A stretch of DNA of 41,668 nucleotides, taken from assembly GCA_004555265.1 (NCBI GenBank), contig SFIQ01000018.1, positions 1-41,668 of the forward strand, in the 5' to 3' direction. Of the stretch, positions 15,710 to 23,541 are shown piece after piece. The notes under the pieces were generated by a model, which was not told the DNA's origin, searched no databases, and saw nothing but the letters and a program-made list of their open reading frames with translations. Positions within the stretch are counted from its first letter, which is position 1. The number at the start of each line of letters is the position of its first letter. The translations under genes were made by a program, and so were the position numbers. Source of the stretch: Ruminococcus sp. GTDB taxonomy: Bacteria > Bacillota > Clostridia > Oscillospirales > Acutalibacteraceae.

Positions 15710-16273
15710 TTATAAGCCCAGCTTATCGTATTCCGTATCCGCCTGTTTTTTCAGTTCTGAGGCAACGTACCCCAAAACCATACATAGCACGGCGCGTTCG
15801 AGTTTTTCTTTGGAATCCGCGTTCGGCCCGCGGTATTGCGCCAGATGCTGTTCGATAATTTCCGCCAGTTTTTCGCGGTTTGTGGTTTGCTGTTCGTCTG
15901 CCTCGTGAATAACGGCGCACAAAAGGCTGAACAACTCGCGGTCGGGGATGATGTCATCACTCCGGTCATCGACCTGCCCGTTTATGTAGGTCATCAGCGC
16001 AATGATTTTGTCGAGCTGCATGGAATTGCGCAACATATTGATAATCACAATACGCACAATCTGCTGTTCGCCGTAACGCTTCCCTGTCGGCCGTTCTACC
16101 CAGCCGCGCTTTACCCAATTTTGAATAGTCGAGCCCTCTAAACCCGTCAATTCCCGCAGTTGGCTTAATGTCAAGCCTTTTGTCACCGCCAATACGGGCG
16201 AGAGCACCGCGAACGCATTTTGCTGTAAGCCGTCCGTCCACGGCAAGACCGTCCCCGGGACTGTTCTCAACAT
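15710..16273 (-). CDS. DUF1836 protein, MerR-like helix-turn-helix regulator
   Basis: The 187-residue protein fits the DUF1836 family. A helix-turn-helix in residues about 34-65 (LTLSQLRELTGLEGSTIQNW then VERPTGKRYGEQQIVRI) resembles MerR-type winged helices. A helical C-terminal half with a charged stretch follows. These proteins are thought to be transcriptional regulators, but targets are not known. AAAGGAGGAG precedes the ATG at good spacing. It heads a two-gene unit with UPF0145. Confidence 0.85.
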   Translation of the reverse strand: MLRTVPGTVLPWTDGLQQNAFAVLSPVLAVTKGLTLSQLRELTGLEGSTIQNWVKRGWVERPTGKRYGEQQIVRIVIINMLRNSMQLDKIIALMTYINGQVDDRSDDIIPDRELFSLLCAVIHEADEQQTTNREKLAEIIEQHLAQYRGPNADSKEKLERAVLCMVLGYVASELKKQADTEYDKLGL

Positions 16274-16300
16274 CTTATCTCCTCCTTTCGTTATGTCTTG

Positions 16301-16329
16301 ATTGTATCACAGGTTCAAAAGAACCGCAA
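16301..16329 (-). promoter_or_regulatory. Promoter of the DUF1836-UPF0145 unit
   Basis: On the minus strand TTGCGG (16,324-16,329) and TACAAT (16,301-16,306) are 17 bases apart, 28 bases before the DUF1836 start. Confidence 0.5.
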
Positions 16330-16369
16330 CGGGCAATTTTGCCCGAAAAATGCGGATTTCGCCGCATTT
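16330..16369. other. Two adjacent perfect hairpins between HATPase and DUF1836 genes
   Basis: CGGGCAA/TTGCCCG (16,330-16,345, loop of 2) and AAATGCGG/CCGCATTT (16,348-16,369) follow each other. They sit downstream of the minus-strand HATPase gene, so they may terminate it, and just upstream of the DUF1836 promoter. Without a clear T-run their role is uncertain. Confidence 0.4.
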
Positions 16370-16429
16370 CGGCTGTTTTTGCGGCGCAACGGGCAGTTTT
16401 TCAATCGGATTGCGCACTTTTCGTGTATT

Positions 16430-17140
16430 TTATGGGGCGGCATTCGGAAAAATACTGTCGCAAAGCGCGGCGTAAACCGGTGACAGCCCGTCGGCAAGCC
16501 AATCCGTAAAATCGGGCAATGCCCATTGCGGCAAAGACGCACGCCCGTTCGGCAGAGAAAAGGAAACCGAGGCAAACGCGGCAGACTTTGCGAGATATAA
16601 CCCGCCGCCGTGCAGCCGCGCGGTTTGCGCGGCAAACCAAAGCCCGCCGCCTTGGTGTTTTTGCGCCGCATAAAAAACGGAAACGGGGAAATCCCCCTCG
16701 CTTGCCACAGTCAGCACCGCCCTGCCGCCGACCGATGCCGTATCGATAAAAATATACCGTCCTGCGCTGTACTGCAAGGCGTTGGAGAGCAGATTGAGCG
16801 TCGCCCACAAAACCGCCTGCGGGCGGCAGGCGGCGGTGATATGGGGCTCTCCCGTGAAAAACACGCGCTTTTGCGCTTCGCCGCACAGCAAATCCGCGCA
16901 AAAGGCCGCGCTTTCACACAGGGCAGACAGCGGCACACACATTGGCGGGGCGGCACTTTGTGGCGGTGTGCGGTTTTGTAAGGCGCGCAACAGCCGTAAG
17001 CCGCCGACGCGCGCCGCAAGCAGTTCCGGCGCGGGGGCGGTTTGCTCTGCCATACACAGCGCGTCAAAATACATTTGCAGGTCGGCGCGGACTGTGCCGT
17101 TTTGTGCGTGTTCGTCAAAATCTGTCTCCAACCGATGCAA
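16430..17140 (-). CDS. Orphan histidine-kinase-like ATPase domain protein (GHKL fold)
   Basis: The protein (about 236 residues) has a GHKL ATPase end. The N-box reads ATLNLLSNALQYS (113-125, with Asn120 the expected Mg ligand), followed by a G-box-like GGGLWFAAQTARLHGGGLYL (164-183). There is no sensor, no transmembrane segment, and no clear His phospho-acceptor helix. It therefore looks like a soluble or anti-sigma/sensor-derived ATPase rather than a full kinase. The start is unsettled: AAAGGAGG lies near 17,166-17,173 but no ATG/GTG follows at normal distance. In-frame candidates are CTG (17,152) and TTG (17,140, shown here). Upstream codons continue open (LLQTELLDALHRLE), which suggests the real start is a little farther out. 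No response regulator is adjacent. Confidence 0.65.
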   Translation of the reverse strand: MHRLETDFDEHAQNGTVRADLQMYFDALCMAEQTAPAPELLAARVGGLRLLRALQNRTPPQSAAPPMCVPLSALCESAAFCADLLCGEAQKRVFFTGEPHITAACRPQAVLWATLNLLSNALQYSAGRYIFIDTASVGGRAVLTVASEGDFPVSVFYAAQKHQGGGLWFAAQTARLHGGGLYLAKSAAFASVSFSLPNGRASLPQWALPDFTDWLADGLSPVYAALCDSIFPNAAP

Positions 17141-17286
17141 AGCGTCTAACAGTTCCGTTTGAAGAAGCCTCCTTTCAAAAATGTATACTGCGGCTGTTCG
17201 GGTTTATACTAATTCATATAGCAATAGCATACCCAACCCGCACGGATTTACCAATTATTTTAGGCAGTTTGACAAAGTTTTCACAA

Positions 17287-17328
17287 AACGGCAGAAATTT
17301 CCCGAAAGTTCTTGCAAATTTTGCCGTT
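17287..17328. promoter_or_regulatory. Inverted repeat across the gap promoter, candidate operator
   Basis: AACGGCAGAAATTT (17,287-17,300) and AAATTTTGCCGTT (17,316-17,328) are inverted copies with one base inserted. The right arm covers part of the -35 and the spacer of the gap promoter, where a bound repressor would block transcription. It could also form an RNA-independent cruciform. Confidence 0.45.
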
Positions 17329-17340
17329 CCGTTATAGAAT
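17312..17340 (+). promoter_or_regulatory. Promoter of gap
   Basis: TTGCAA (17,312-17,317) and TAGAAT (17,335-17,340) are separated by 17 bases. The predicted start of transcription leaves a short leader before GGAGG (17,371-17,375). Confidence 0.6.
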
Positions 17341-17383
17341 AGTATCGCAAAAAAATAAATATTATTTTTTGGAGGTAATCCCA

Positions 17384-18421
17384 ATGGCAGTTAAAGTAGC
17401 AATCAATGGGTTCGGCCGTATCGGCCGTCTCGCATTCAGACAGATGTTCGGCGCAGAAGGCTATGAAGTCGTTGCCATCAACGACCTTACCAAGCCCTCC
17501 ATGCTTGCACATCTTCTGAAGTATGACACCGCACAGGGCGGTTACTGCGGCAAAATCGGCGAAGCGGCACACACCGTTTCCGCTGACGATGAAGCAGGCA
17601 CCATCACCGTGGACGGCAAAACCCTCAAAATCTATGCGAAAGCAAACGCGGCAGAGCTCCCCTGGGGCGAAATCGGCGTAGACGTTGTTCTGGAATGCAC
17701 CGGTTTCTATTGCTCGAAAGACAAATCGCAGGCACACATTGACGCAGGCGCAAAGAAAGTTGTTATTTCCGCACCCGCAGGCAATGACCTGAAAACCATC
17801 GTTTACAGCGTAAACGAAAACACCCTTACCGCAGAGGACAAAATCATCTCCGCGGCTTCCTGCACCACCAACTGCTTGGCGCCCATGGCGAAAGCGCTCA
17901 ACGACTATGCACCGATTCAGAGTGGTATCATGAGCACCATTCACGCTTACACCGGCGACCAGATGATTTTGGACGGCCCGCACAGAAAAGGTGACCTTCG
18001 CCGTGCACGCGCAGGCGCTGCAAACATCGTTCCGAACTCCACCGGCGCTGCAAAAGCCATCGGCTTGGTGATTCCGGAACTCAACGGCAAACTCATCGGT
18101 TCCGCACAGCGCGTGCCCGTTCCGACCGGCTCCACCACCATTTTGACCGCAGTTGTCAAAGGTGCCGATGTGACCAAAGAGGGCATTAACGCGGCAATGA
18201 AAGCGGCGGCTTCCGAAAGCTTCGGCTACAACGAAGACCCGATTGTTTCCTCCGACGTGATCGGTATGCGTTTCGGCTCTTTGTTCGATGCAACCCAGAC
18301 CATGGTTGCGAAGATTGCGGACGACCTCTATGAGGTACAGGTTGTTTCGTGGTATGACAACGAAAACTCCTACACCAGCCAGATGGTCCGCACCATCAAA
18401 TACTTCGCAGAACTTGCGTAA
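17384..18421 (+). CDS. gap: Glyceraldehyde-3-phosphate dehydrogenase (type I)
   Basis: The 345-residue protein has the NAD-binding motif INGFGRIGR (7-15) and the catalytic ASCTTNCLAP with nucleophile Cys160, then GAAKAIGLVIPEL and the C-terminal WYDNENSYTSQM. Length fits the family (about 330-345). It oxidises and phosphorylates glyceraldehyde-3-phosphate to 1,3-bisphosphoglycerate in glycolysis. ATG 17,384 has GGAGG eight bases upstream; an upstream ATG-like frame is only leader. The gene is monocistronic, with its own promoter, a terminator, and an inverted repeat over the promoter. This differs from the common gap-pgk-tpi clusters. Confidence 0.97.
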   Translation: MAVKVAINGFGRIGRLAFRQMFGAEGYEVVAINDLTKPSMLAHLLKYDTAQGGYCGKIGEAAHTVSADDEAGTITVDGKTLKIYAKANAAELPWGEIGVDVVLECTGFYCSKDKSQAHIDAGAKKVVISAPAGNDLKTIVYSVNENTLTAEDKIISAASCTTNCLAPMAKALNDYAPIQSGIMSTIHAYTGDQMILDGPHRKGDLRRARAGAANIVPNSTGAAKAIGLVIPELNGKLIGSAQRVPVPTGSTTILTAVVKGADVTKEGINAAMKAAASESFGYNEDPIVSSDVIGMRFGSLFDATQTMVAKIADDLYEVQVVSWYDNENSYTSQMVRTIKYFAELA

Positions 18422-18442
18422 GAAAATCAAAATACGGATTTT

Positions 18443-18478
18443 GCAAGGGTACGGTTTTTGCCGTGCCCTTGTTTTTTT
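18443..18478 (+). terminator. Terminator of gap
   Basis: CAAGGGTACGG (18,444-18,454) pairs with CCGTGCCCTTG (18,461-18,471) with one G-T pair, followed by TTTTTTT. It starts 22 bases after the stop codon. Confidence 0.85.
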
Positions 18479-18555
18479 GCCGCCGTATGCGAAAATCCCC
18501 GCGCGCTCGAAAAATTTTTTGTCCTTCCGCGCCGTCAGGCGAAGAATCCGCCCGA

Positions 18556-19345
18556 TTGTCATTCTGAGCCGATAGGCGAAGAATCTCGTCTCGTATATTT
18601 TTGTTTTGCGCTATTGGAGATCCTTCGCTTCGCTCAGGATGACAAATGGGGGGGTTGTGCGTGTAGGGAACGGTCTTGACCGTTCCGTACGCACGGAATA
18701 AAGATTTTAGGGTAGGGCGGGGGCTTGCTCCCGCCGCGGGGTTCGATGTGAATTAACGGCGGGAGCAAGCCCCCGCCCTACCCTGTAAAATGCATTTCGT
18801 GCGTAGGGGGCGACGACTCGGCACCCCGAAAATGGATGAATAATGAAAAATGAATAATGAAAAATTGTAGGGGCGATTCACGAATCGCCCGCAAGGTTTG
18901 ATGTGATTTTACGGAACAACACGGAGGTTGTTCCCTACTCGTAGGGGCGAACTGTGTTCGCCCGCGTAATTTGATATAATTTTGCGGAACGGTCAAGACC
19001 GTTCCCTACGCACAAAAAACAATGTGAGCGTAGGGGGCGACGACTCGGCGCCCCGTTTGTAGGGGCGGGTTTCCACGCCCGCCCGTCGATTTTGATGTGA
19101 TTTGCCCCTCCGTCACGCGCTTTGCGAAAAAACAATGCGAGCGTAGGGGGCGACGACTCGGCGCCCCGTTGTAGGGGCGGGTTTCCACGCCCGCCCGTCG
19201 ATTTTGATGTAATTTTCCCCTCCGTCACGCGCTTTGCGCGTGCCACCTCCCCAACAAGTGGGGAGGTTTACGGAACGGTCAAGACCGTTCCCTACGGTTG
19301 TAGGGGCGATTCACGAATCGCCCGCCATTTCCGCCCTCTGACGGG
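18556..19345. repeat. Palindromic repeat mosaic, block 3
   Basis: Opens with a long imperfect inverted element (TGTCATTCTGAGC at about 18,557 pairing with GCTCAGGATGACA ending near 18,645). It is followed by GTAGGGAACGGTC, an inverted GGGCGGGGGC pair (18,712-18,782), GTAGGGGGCGACGAC, direct repeats of TGAATAATGAAAAA, GTAGGGGCGATTCACGAATC, an ACAACACGGAGGTTGTTCC module, and GTAGGGGCGAACTGTGTTCG. Two tandem copies of the GACGACTCGG plus GGGTTTCCACGC pair (about 19,030 and 19,144 on) come next, then the CCGTCACGCGC module and GTAGGGGCGATTCACG. It fills the space up to the YdcF terminator and contains no credible gene. Confidence 0.85.
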
Positions 19346-19399
19346 CAACAAATGTGACCGCGCCGGTGGGGCAAAACACATCAAACCCCGCAGACACGC

Positions 19400-19439
19400 G
19401 AATGAAAAACGAATCCCCGCCCTATAACAGGGCGGGGAT
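19400..19439 (-). terminator. Terminator of the ydcF-sialidase operon
   Basis: ATCCCCGCCCT (19,413-19,423) and AGGGCGGGGAT (19,429-19,439) form a perfect 11-base stem with loop ATAAC. Leftward it runs into TCGTTTTTCATT. It lies 18 bases after the stop of the ydcF-like gene. Confidence 0.8.
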
Positions 19440-19457
19440 GCTTATGCCTGTTTTCTG

Positions 19458-20243
19458 TTATTGCGCAAAAAAATACCCGATCAATGTAAACCATTCTCGA
19501 ACGATAAAGGTCGGCAGGGCGAACACGCCCGAACGCGCGCTTACCTTATAGGTTTGCAAACCTTGCTTTTCGGCGAGCAACCCTGCGCGGAACTGGTGAA
19601 AATCGGTGGTAATGAGCACCACCGTATCGCCCAATCCCTTTTCCGTCAAAATCTGTTTGGAATATTGCATATTTTCGGCGGTGGAGGTAGAGTTTTCCTC
19701 CAAATACAGCCGTTCGGGGGCAACGCCTTTTTCCGTCAACGCGTTATACATACACCGCGCTTCGGAGAGGTTCTCTCCATCGCCCTTGCCGCCCGAAAGA
19801 ATGCACACCGCCTGCGGATTTTCGGTCAAATAGTCGTACGCCGCGTCAATGCGTTTTTTTAGCATTGCGCTCGGCTTTTCGCCGTTGACCCCACAGCCGA
19901 GCACCACGGCGGGGGAATTTTCGGGGATTTCGGCAGAGGCGGCAAACCCGCGTACCACAAGCACCGTAACGGTGATTGCCCAAAGGCAAAATACCGTCAA
20001 CAAAACCGCGCCGACGGTCAGCAAGACTTTACCCTGTGCGGTGTTTCGGCAACTTTGCAAAAAACCTTTGATTTTCGTGGAAAATACAGCGCACAGCACA
20101 ATCAAAATGCCGACCACCATACCGAAAACCGAACCGCTGTTCAGCACGAACGAAACAAGCGGCGTAAACAATAGGAAAATCACACTGCCGAGGAAAATCC
20201 CGCAAATTCTGCCTTTGGAAAGGCGCTTTTTTGCCTTTTCCAT
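19458..20243 (-). CDS. YdcF/SanA-like DUF218 membrane protein
   Basis: The 261-residue protein has three N-terminal hydrophobic helices (residues about 12-95) and a C-terminal DUF218 domain. The family motifs are VVLGCGV (113-119), KPSAMLKKR, ILSGGKG (148-154), SEARCMYNALTEKGV and ENSTSTAENM, then ITTDFHQFRA. DUF218 proteins such as SanA and YdcF act at the membrane, with proposed roles in envelope integrity, and their biochemical activity is unsettled. It starts after a purine-rich site and lies 19 bases downstream of the sialidase-like gene in the same operon. Confidence 0.88.
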   Translation of the reverse strand: MEKAKKRLSKGRICGIFLGSVIFLLFTPLVSFVLNSGSVFGMVVGILIVLCAVFSTKIKGFLQSCRNTAQGKVLLTVGAVLLTVFCLWAITVTVLVVRGFAASAEIPENSPAVVLGCGVNGEKPSAMLKKRIDAAYDYLTENPQAVCILSGGKGDGENLSEARCMYNALTEKGVAPERLYLEENSTSTAENMQYSKQILTEKGLGDTVVLITTDFHQFRAGLLAEKQGLQTYKVSARSGVFALPTFIVREWFTLIGYFFAQ

Positions 20244-20262
20244 ATTTTCCCCTCCCGCACGG

Positions 20263-21564
20263 TTATTTCAGCAATTTTTCCGCATCCTCCAACCGAATGC
20301 GTTTGGAAATAATATAGGTTTTGCGCACCTGTTTGCCTTTGTCGGTCGCATAGGTGCCGCTTTCTTTCTGCTCGGTCGAGAATATGCCGTAAGACGAAGT
20401 GACGACCGTGCCGTCGGGCAGTACCACATTGCCGCAGTAGCCCGTGTCCGCATTGGCAGTGATGCACGGCGCGGTTTGGTTGTTCAAATAGGTGTGCGCG
20501 ATTTTCAGGCGATACTGCCCCTCGCGCCCGTTTTTGAGGTCATCGTATGTACCGACCCACGCGATCCAGCCTTCGGAATACCAATGCATCGTCTTTTTCT
20601 CATAATTTTTTGCGCGTTTCTGCGCATCGCGCTCAATCGAACGGAACGTAATGAACAGCCGCCCGTCGGGGAGCCACTCTGCGTGGTGGCGTTCGCCGTT
20701 GAGCGCCGCAGGCGCTTCGACGGGTTTTGACCAGGTTTTGCCCTCATCGCGCGAAAAACTCAAAAGTGAATTGATTTTTTTCGTGTTGCTTCTGGTAATG
20801 AGCATCAACTCGTCGCCCGTGCCGCCGTCCGAGCGCACGCATTCGACTTCGCACATATTCGAGTTTTTCTCCATCCCGCGGTATGCTTTGAAATACCGTT
20901 CGGGCTTGGACCAATGCATATTGCCCGCGTCGTCAAAGGTTAAAATCGTTTTATAGTTCACAAACCGTCTGCCCGGCACACATTCGTGGAACAGCCCCAT
21001 CCATTTGTCGACAAATTTGCCGTTTTCTTTGAGTTTGGTCAAAGAGCTCATCGGCACAATCGGCGTGCAGGAAAAGGCTTTGTTGTCATAATCGTAAAAC
21101 CGTTCGTATTCACTCCATGTTTTGCCCTCGTCCGACGAAAGCGACACATTGAAGCCGCCCGGCGTGGGCACGCCCGGCCATTTTGGGTTGCCGCAGATGA
21201 GAATTAACTTGTCTGCCCAGTTTCGCTCGGTGAATTCCAAGCGGTATACCGTCGGGGTTTCGAGCGAGGTTTCCCAACTTTTCGGGGGATTTTCAATCGT
21301 GTCGGGATAGGTTTTGCCGCCGTCGTGGCTAATGCGCGACAGCGTTCTGCCCTTGCCGTGCCCCTCGGGGAAAAAGGTCAAAATATCGCCGTTTTTAAGC
21401 AATACCGAATCGGGGTGCCCCAAATAGCCCTGCCCCTCGTCCACCGTGGACGGGGTAAACAGATAGCGTAAGCTTTCGTCCAAATTTTCAGGCGGTACGC
21501 TTAAATCAATTTGCGGAATGGTATAGTCTTTGCCGGGAGTTTCATATTTGTTTTTAAACCACAT
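20263..21564 (-). CDS. BNR-repeat (sialidase-like) protein, no signal peptide
   Basis: The 433-residue protein has at least three Asp-box repeats of the S.D.G.TW type: SHDGGKTY (79-86), SSDEGKTW (143-150) and SRDEGKTW (271-278). It is therefore a six-bladed propeller of the sialidase (GH33) clan or a related BNR glycosidase. A canonical FRIP-type N-terminal arginine motif is not visible, so sialic acid hydrolysis is not established. No signal peptide, so cytoplasmic. ATG 21,564 is chosen because GGAGG is five bases upstream; longer frames reach 21,585. It leads the operon with ydcF. Two direct TCGCACAA repeats (21,604-21,624) lie upstream and may be a regulator site. Confidence 0.72.
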   Translation of the reverse strand: MWFKNKYETPGKDYTIPQIDLSVPPENLDESLRYLFTPSTVDEGQGYLGHPDSVLLKNGDILTFFPEGHGKGRTLSRISHDGGKTYPDTIENPPKSWETSLETPTVYRLEFTERNWADKLILICGNPKWPGVPTPGGFNVSLSSDEGKTWSEYERFYDYDNKAFSCTPIVPMSSLTKLKENGKFVDKWMGLFHECVPGRRFVNYKTILTFDDAGNMHWSKPERYFKAYRGMEKNSNMCEVECVRSDGGTGDELMLITRSNTKKINSLLSFSRDEGKTWSKPVEAPAALNGERHHAEWLPDGRLFITFRSIERDAQKRAKNYEKKTMHWYSEGWIAWVGTYDDLKNGREGQYRLKIAHTYLNNQTAPCITANADTGYCGNVVLPDGTVVTSSYGIFSTEQKESGTYATDKGKQVRKTYIISKRIRLEDAEKLLK

Positions 21565-21603
21565 AATGCCCTCCATTAGTAACAAACATTATTTTTTTCA
21601 ATA

Positions 21604-21624
21604 TCGCACAAGATTGTCGCACAA
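21604..21624. promoter_or_regulatory. Direct 8-base repeats upstream of the sialidase-like gene
   Basis: TCGCACAA occurs at 21,604-21,611 and 21,617-21,624, a 13-base period. Located 40-60 bases before the start, where a transcription factor could bind. Only two copies, so tentative. Confidence 0.25.
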
Positions 21625-21728
21625 ACAATCAAAGAACCGTCCATTGTGTTTTCCGAAACGCGGACGGCGCGGGGGGGGGATTGTCCCACCCCGTCGGTCG
21701 TCAGGACACAGCACCGCCCCCTGTCTTT
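21625..21728. repeat. REP-doublet element type 2, copy 1
   Basis: The element is two inverted REP-like ends (CAATCAAAGAACCGTCC and CACCGCCCCCTGTC) flanking a GC-rich core with AAACGCGGACGGCGCGGG and CCCCGTCGGTCGTC. A second copy is at 23,912-24,018. The core has a near-palindrome that could fold. It has no plausible gene of its own. Confidence 0.65.
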
Positions 21729-21737
21729 GACGGGTAG

Positions 21738-21766
21738 GGCAGGGGTCTGTTTTGCAGACCCCTGCC
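21738..21766. terminator. Perfect 12-base hairpin downstream of the cassette genes
   Basis: GGCAGGGGTCTG (21,738-21,749) pairs with CAGACCCCTGCC (21,755-21,766). The hairpin follows the stop of the first small gene (21,805 on the minus strand) and may terminate the array's transcript. No good T-run; alternatively it is another palindromic repeat, since a GTAGGGC lead is attached. Confidence 0.4.
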
Positions 21767-21804
21767 TGTGTTATTGCGCTAACTCAATCGCACACAGCTG
21801 CTCC

Positions 21805-22113
21805 TTATCGACTTCCTTTGATACCTACTATATAAAGTATAATAGTCATTATAACGCTAAAAATCAGATTAGCAACGAAGAAATAATATGCTGAAATATT
21901 TGATTGCTTAAAGTTTAATATCTTTTTTCTTGAAGTAATTATCACTATAATATCCGCTAAGAAAAAATTGGCGAAAATTATTGGAATCGCTGTACCATAT
22001 GCGGTTTGCGTTATGCGGCAAACGTCTAGCATAAAATAACTTAGAAGAAAGACATATGAATCAACAAACATCCTTAAAAGTTGTATTTTAAGGGCTTTAT
22101 TGTTTTTTTTCAT
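21805..22113 (-). CDS. Small membrane protein (cassette 1)
   Basis: The 102-residue, strongly AT-rich gene encodes a protein with three hydrophobic segments (about residues 17-33, 40-60 and 77-97) joined by short basic loops. GGAGAGGTG lies upstream of the ATG. A 20-codon frame inside and next to repeat copy A ends in TAA (22,114-22,116), which directly abuts this ATG, so translation could be coupled. No family was recognised. In a row of five small genes separated by repeats, it could be an orphan immunity-like or accessory protein, but nothing proves that. Confidence 0.65.
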   Translation of the reverse strand: MKKNNKALKIQLLRMFVDSYVFLLSYFMLDVCRITQTAYGTAIPIIFANFFLADIIVIITSRKKILNFKQSNISAYYFFVANLIFSVIMTIILYIVGIKGSR

Positions 22114-22135
22114 TTATTCAAACACCTCTCCAAAA

Positions 22136-22320
22136 GACAGGGGACGGTTCTCTGTCTTTACTAGAATTTTAAACATTTTTTAACCAACCCCTTACTAATT
22201 CCGGTTAATCTGTTGATTTGCCTGATTGTTAGCCGATATTCTGCGTGCCGAGGGGCGGGGGAAAACCGCCCCTTAGTGTGTGTCATTTAGTCACAATCAG
22301 AGAACCGTCCCCTGATTGTC
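22136..22320. mobile_element. RAYT/Y1-transposase-derived element, copy A
   Basis: About 185 bp with inverted ends: GACAGGGGACGGTTCTC at the left and GAGAACCGTCCCCTG with an outer ATTGTC at the right. Each end is itself a small hairpin (GACAG/CTGTC and CAATCAG/CTGATTG) with a conserved loop sequence. On the minus strand the interior still encodes RLTIRQINRLTGISKGL and then VKKCLKF and a stop, which looks like the C-terminal helix-turn-helix tail of a Y1/REP-associated tyrosine transposase. It is thus an internally deleted, non-autonomous copy. The reading frame is the evidence; the transposase assignment is by family recall. Confidence 0.7.
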
Positions 22321-22704
22321 TTCCAACACAACTATTATGATAATACAAATTGCCAAAAGAACTAAGCTACCAATTATAATCGGAACAAGTTCTTTATGTT
22401 TGTCACTCATTCTTCCCTTTTTATATTGATAAATATCAACAGCTAAAGTCAAAATAAAGAAAATCACAAGCCATACTAACGACACATAAAAAGCAATATC
22501 ATTATAAGAAGGAAAAAAGTCATGTATAAATCTTGTTGCAACCACTAAAGGCATTCCTATCAAAGCAGTAATATAAATTATCTTGAGAGACTTTTTGTCC
22601 GATATACCGCGTATTTTTTTCATCTCTATGATAATCAATATTGTTAAGCCTATTGCAAAAATCATTAAAAAAGAGGCTGGTAATTCAAATAATAAATTAG
22701 CCAT
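22297..22704 (-). CDS. Membrane protein (cassette 2), C-terminus supplied by repeat A
   Basis: AT-rich gene for a protein of 135 residues (from ATG 22,704) with four hydrophobic helices (about 5-25, 40-62, 70-95, 112-130). Its last codons (DNQGTVL then stop) are encoded inside repeat copy A, so the native C-terminus was probably replaced by the insertion. At the start, ATG 22,704 lacks a Shine-Dalgarno, while an in-frame ATG at 22,749 within repeat copy B follows AAGGGG and would add 15 residues (MFKILAGTENRPLSF). The element may therefore provide the real start. No family was recognised. Confidence 0.6.
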   Translation of the reverse strand: MANLLFELPASFLMIFAIGLTILIIIEMKKIRGISDKKSLKIIYITALIGMPLVVATRFIHDFFPSYNDIAFYVSLVWLVIFFILTLAVDIYQYKKGRMSDKHKELVPIIIGSLVLLAICIIIIVVLEDNQGTVL

Positions 22705-22708
22705 GAAA

Positions 22709-22892
22709 GACAGGGGACGGTTCTCTGTCCCTGCTAGAATTTTAAACATTTTTCAACCAACCCCTTACTAATTCCGGTTAATCTGCTGATTTGCCTGATT
22801 GTTAGCCGATATTTTGTGTGCCGAGGGGCAGAGGAAAACCGCCTCTCGGAATATGTCATTTAGTCACGATCAGAGATCTGTCCCCTGATTGT
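22709..22892. mobile_element. RAYT/Y1-transposase-derived element, copy B
   Basis: 184 bp, same orientation and structure as copy A, with the remnant tail RLTIRQISRLTGISKGL plus VEKCLKF before the stop. Its right end touches the stop codon of the next gene (22,893). Its left end lies 5 bases before ATG 22,704 of cassette 2. Confidence 0.7.
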
Positions 22893-23333
22893 TTATTTTT
22901 TATGTTTATTCAAATATTCTTTTTCATATCGTGTGGTTCTACCATCAACACCAAATTGTATTCTAAGTAGAATTAGAATAACAAGTTCAATCACGATATG
23001 TACTTTTATAAACAGCTTTAATATTGACACTTCAGAGAAGCAAAAAAGCATTATGAAAATGAAAATAACTACACACGAAAATATAACATAAGCTTTTTTT
23101 ATCCTTAGCCAAAATAACAATTCTTTTCTGTATTTTTTGGTATATTCAAGTGTATAATTCATTGATATTTTATCTTTAAGCGTCTGCTCCTCTCGTATTT
23201 TTTTAGTTGCTCTTTTACGGCTGGTATTACATATTAGTATTTGAAATATTATCTCTCTGCACTGAAAGTAATTTGCGCATTTTGAAAACAATACAAATAT
23301 AATATATGAAGTTATTAGTTCATTTGTTGACAT
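22893..23333 (-). CDS. Membrane protein (cassette 3)
   Basis: The 146-residue AT-rich protein has an N-terminal hydrophobic segment (about 8-20), a basic central region with many Lys/Arg, two strong helices (about 82-99 and 107-126) and a basic tail ending KHKK. The stop (22,893-22,895) directly abuts repeat copy B. CGGTGG, close to the end of repeat copy C, lies about 10 bases before the ATG, and an 18-codon frame from copy C stops 5 bases before it. No family recognised. Confidence 0.6.
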   Translation of the reverse strand: MSTNELITSYIIFVLFSKCANYFQCREIIFQILICNTSRKRATKKIREEQTLKDKISMNYTLEYTKKYRKELLFWLRIKKAYVIFSCVVIFIFIMLFCFSEVSILKLFIKVHIVIELVILILLRIQFGVDGRTTRYEKEYLNKHKK

Positions 23334-23353
23334 AAAATCACATCCACCGAGAA

Positions 23354-23535
23354 GACAGGGGACGGTTCTCTGTCCTCACTAGAATTTTAAACATTTTTCA
23401 ACCAACCCCTTACTAATTCCGGTTAATCTGCTGATTTGCCTGATTGTTAGCCGATATTCTGTGTGCCGAGGGGCAGGGGAAACCGCCCCTCAGATGAGCT
23501 ATTTAGTCACAATCAGAGAACCGTCCCCTGATTGT
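23354..23535. mobile_element. RAYT/Y1-transposase-derived element, copy C
   Basis: 182 bp, directly repeated relative to A and B. It carries the same tail RLTIRQISRLTGISKGL, VEKCLKF, stop, on the minus strand, and matching hairpin ends. The interior hairpin GGGGCAGGGG/CCGCCCC differs slightly from A and B. Confidence 0.7.
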
Positions 23536-23541
23536 CCTTTT

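Noticed and set aside
17255..18562. 435-codon minus-strand frame
   Set aside because: It lies opposite gap, which is unambiguous; it reflects GC-rich codon use on the opposite strand.
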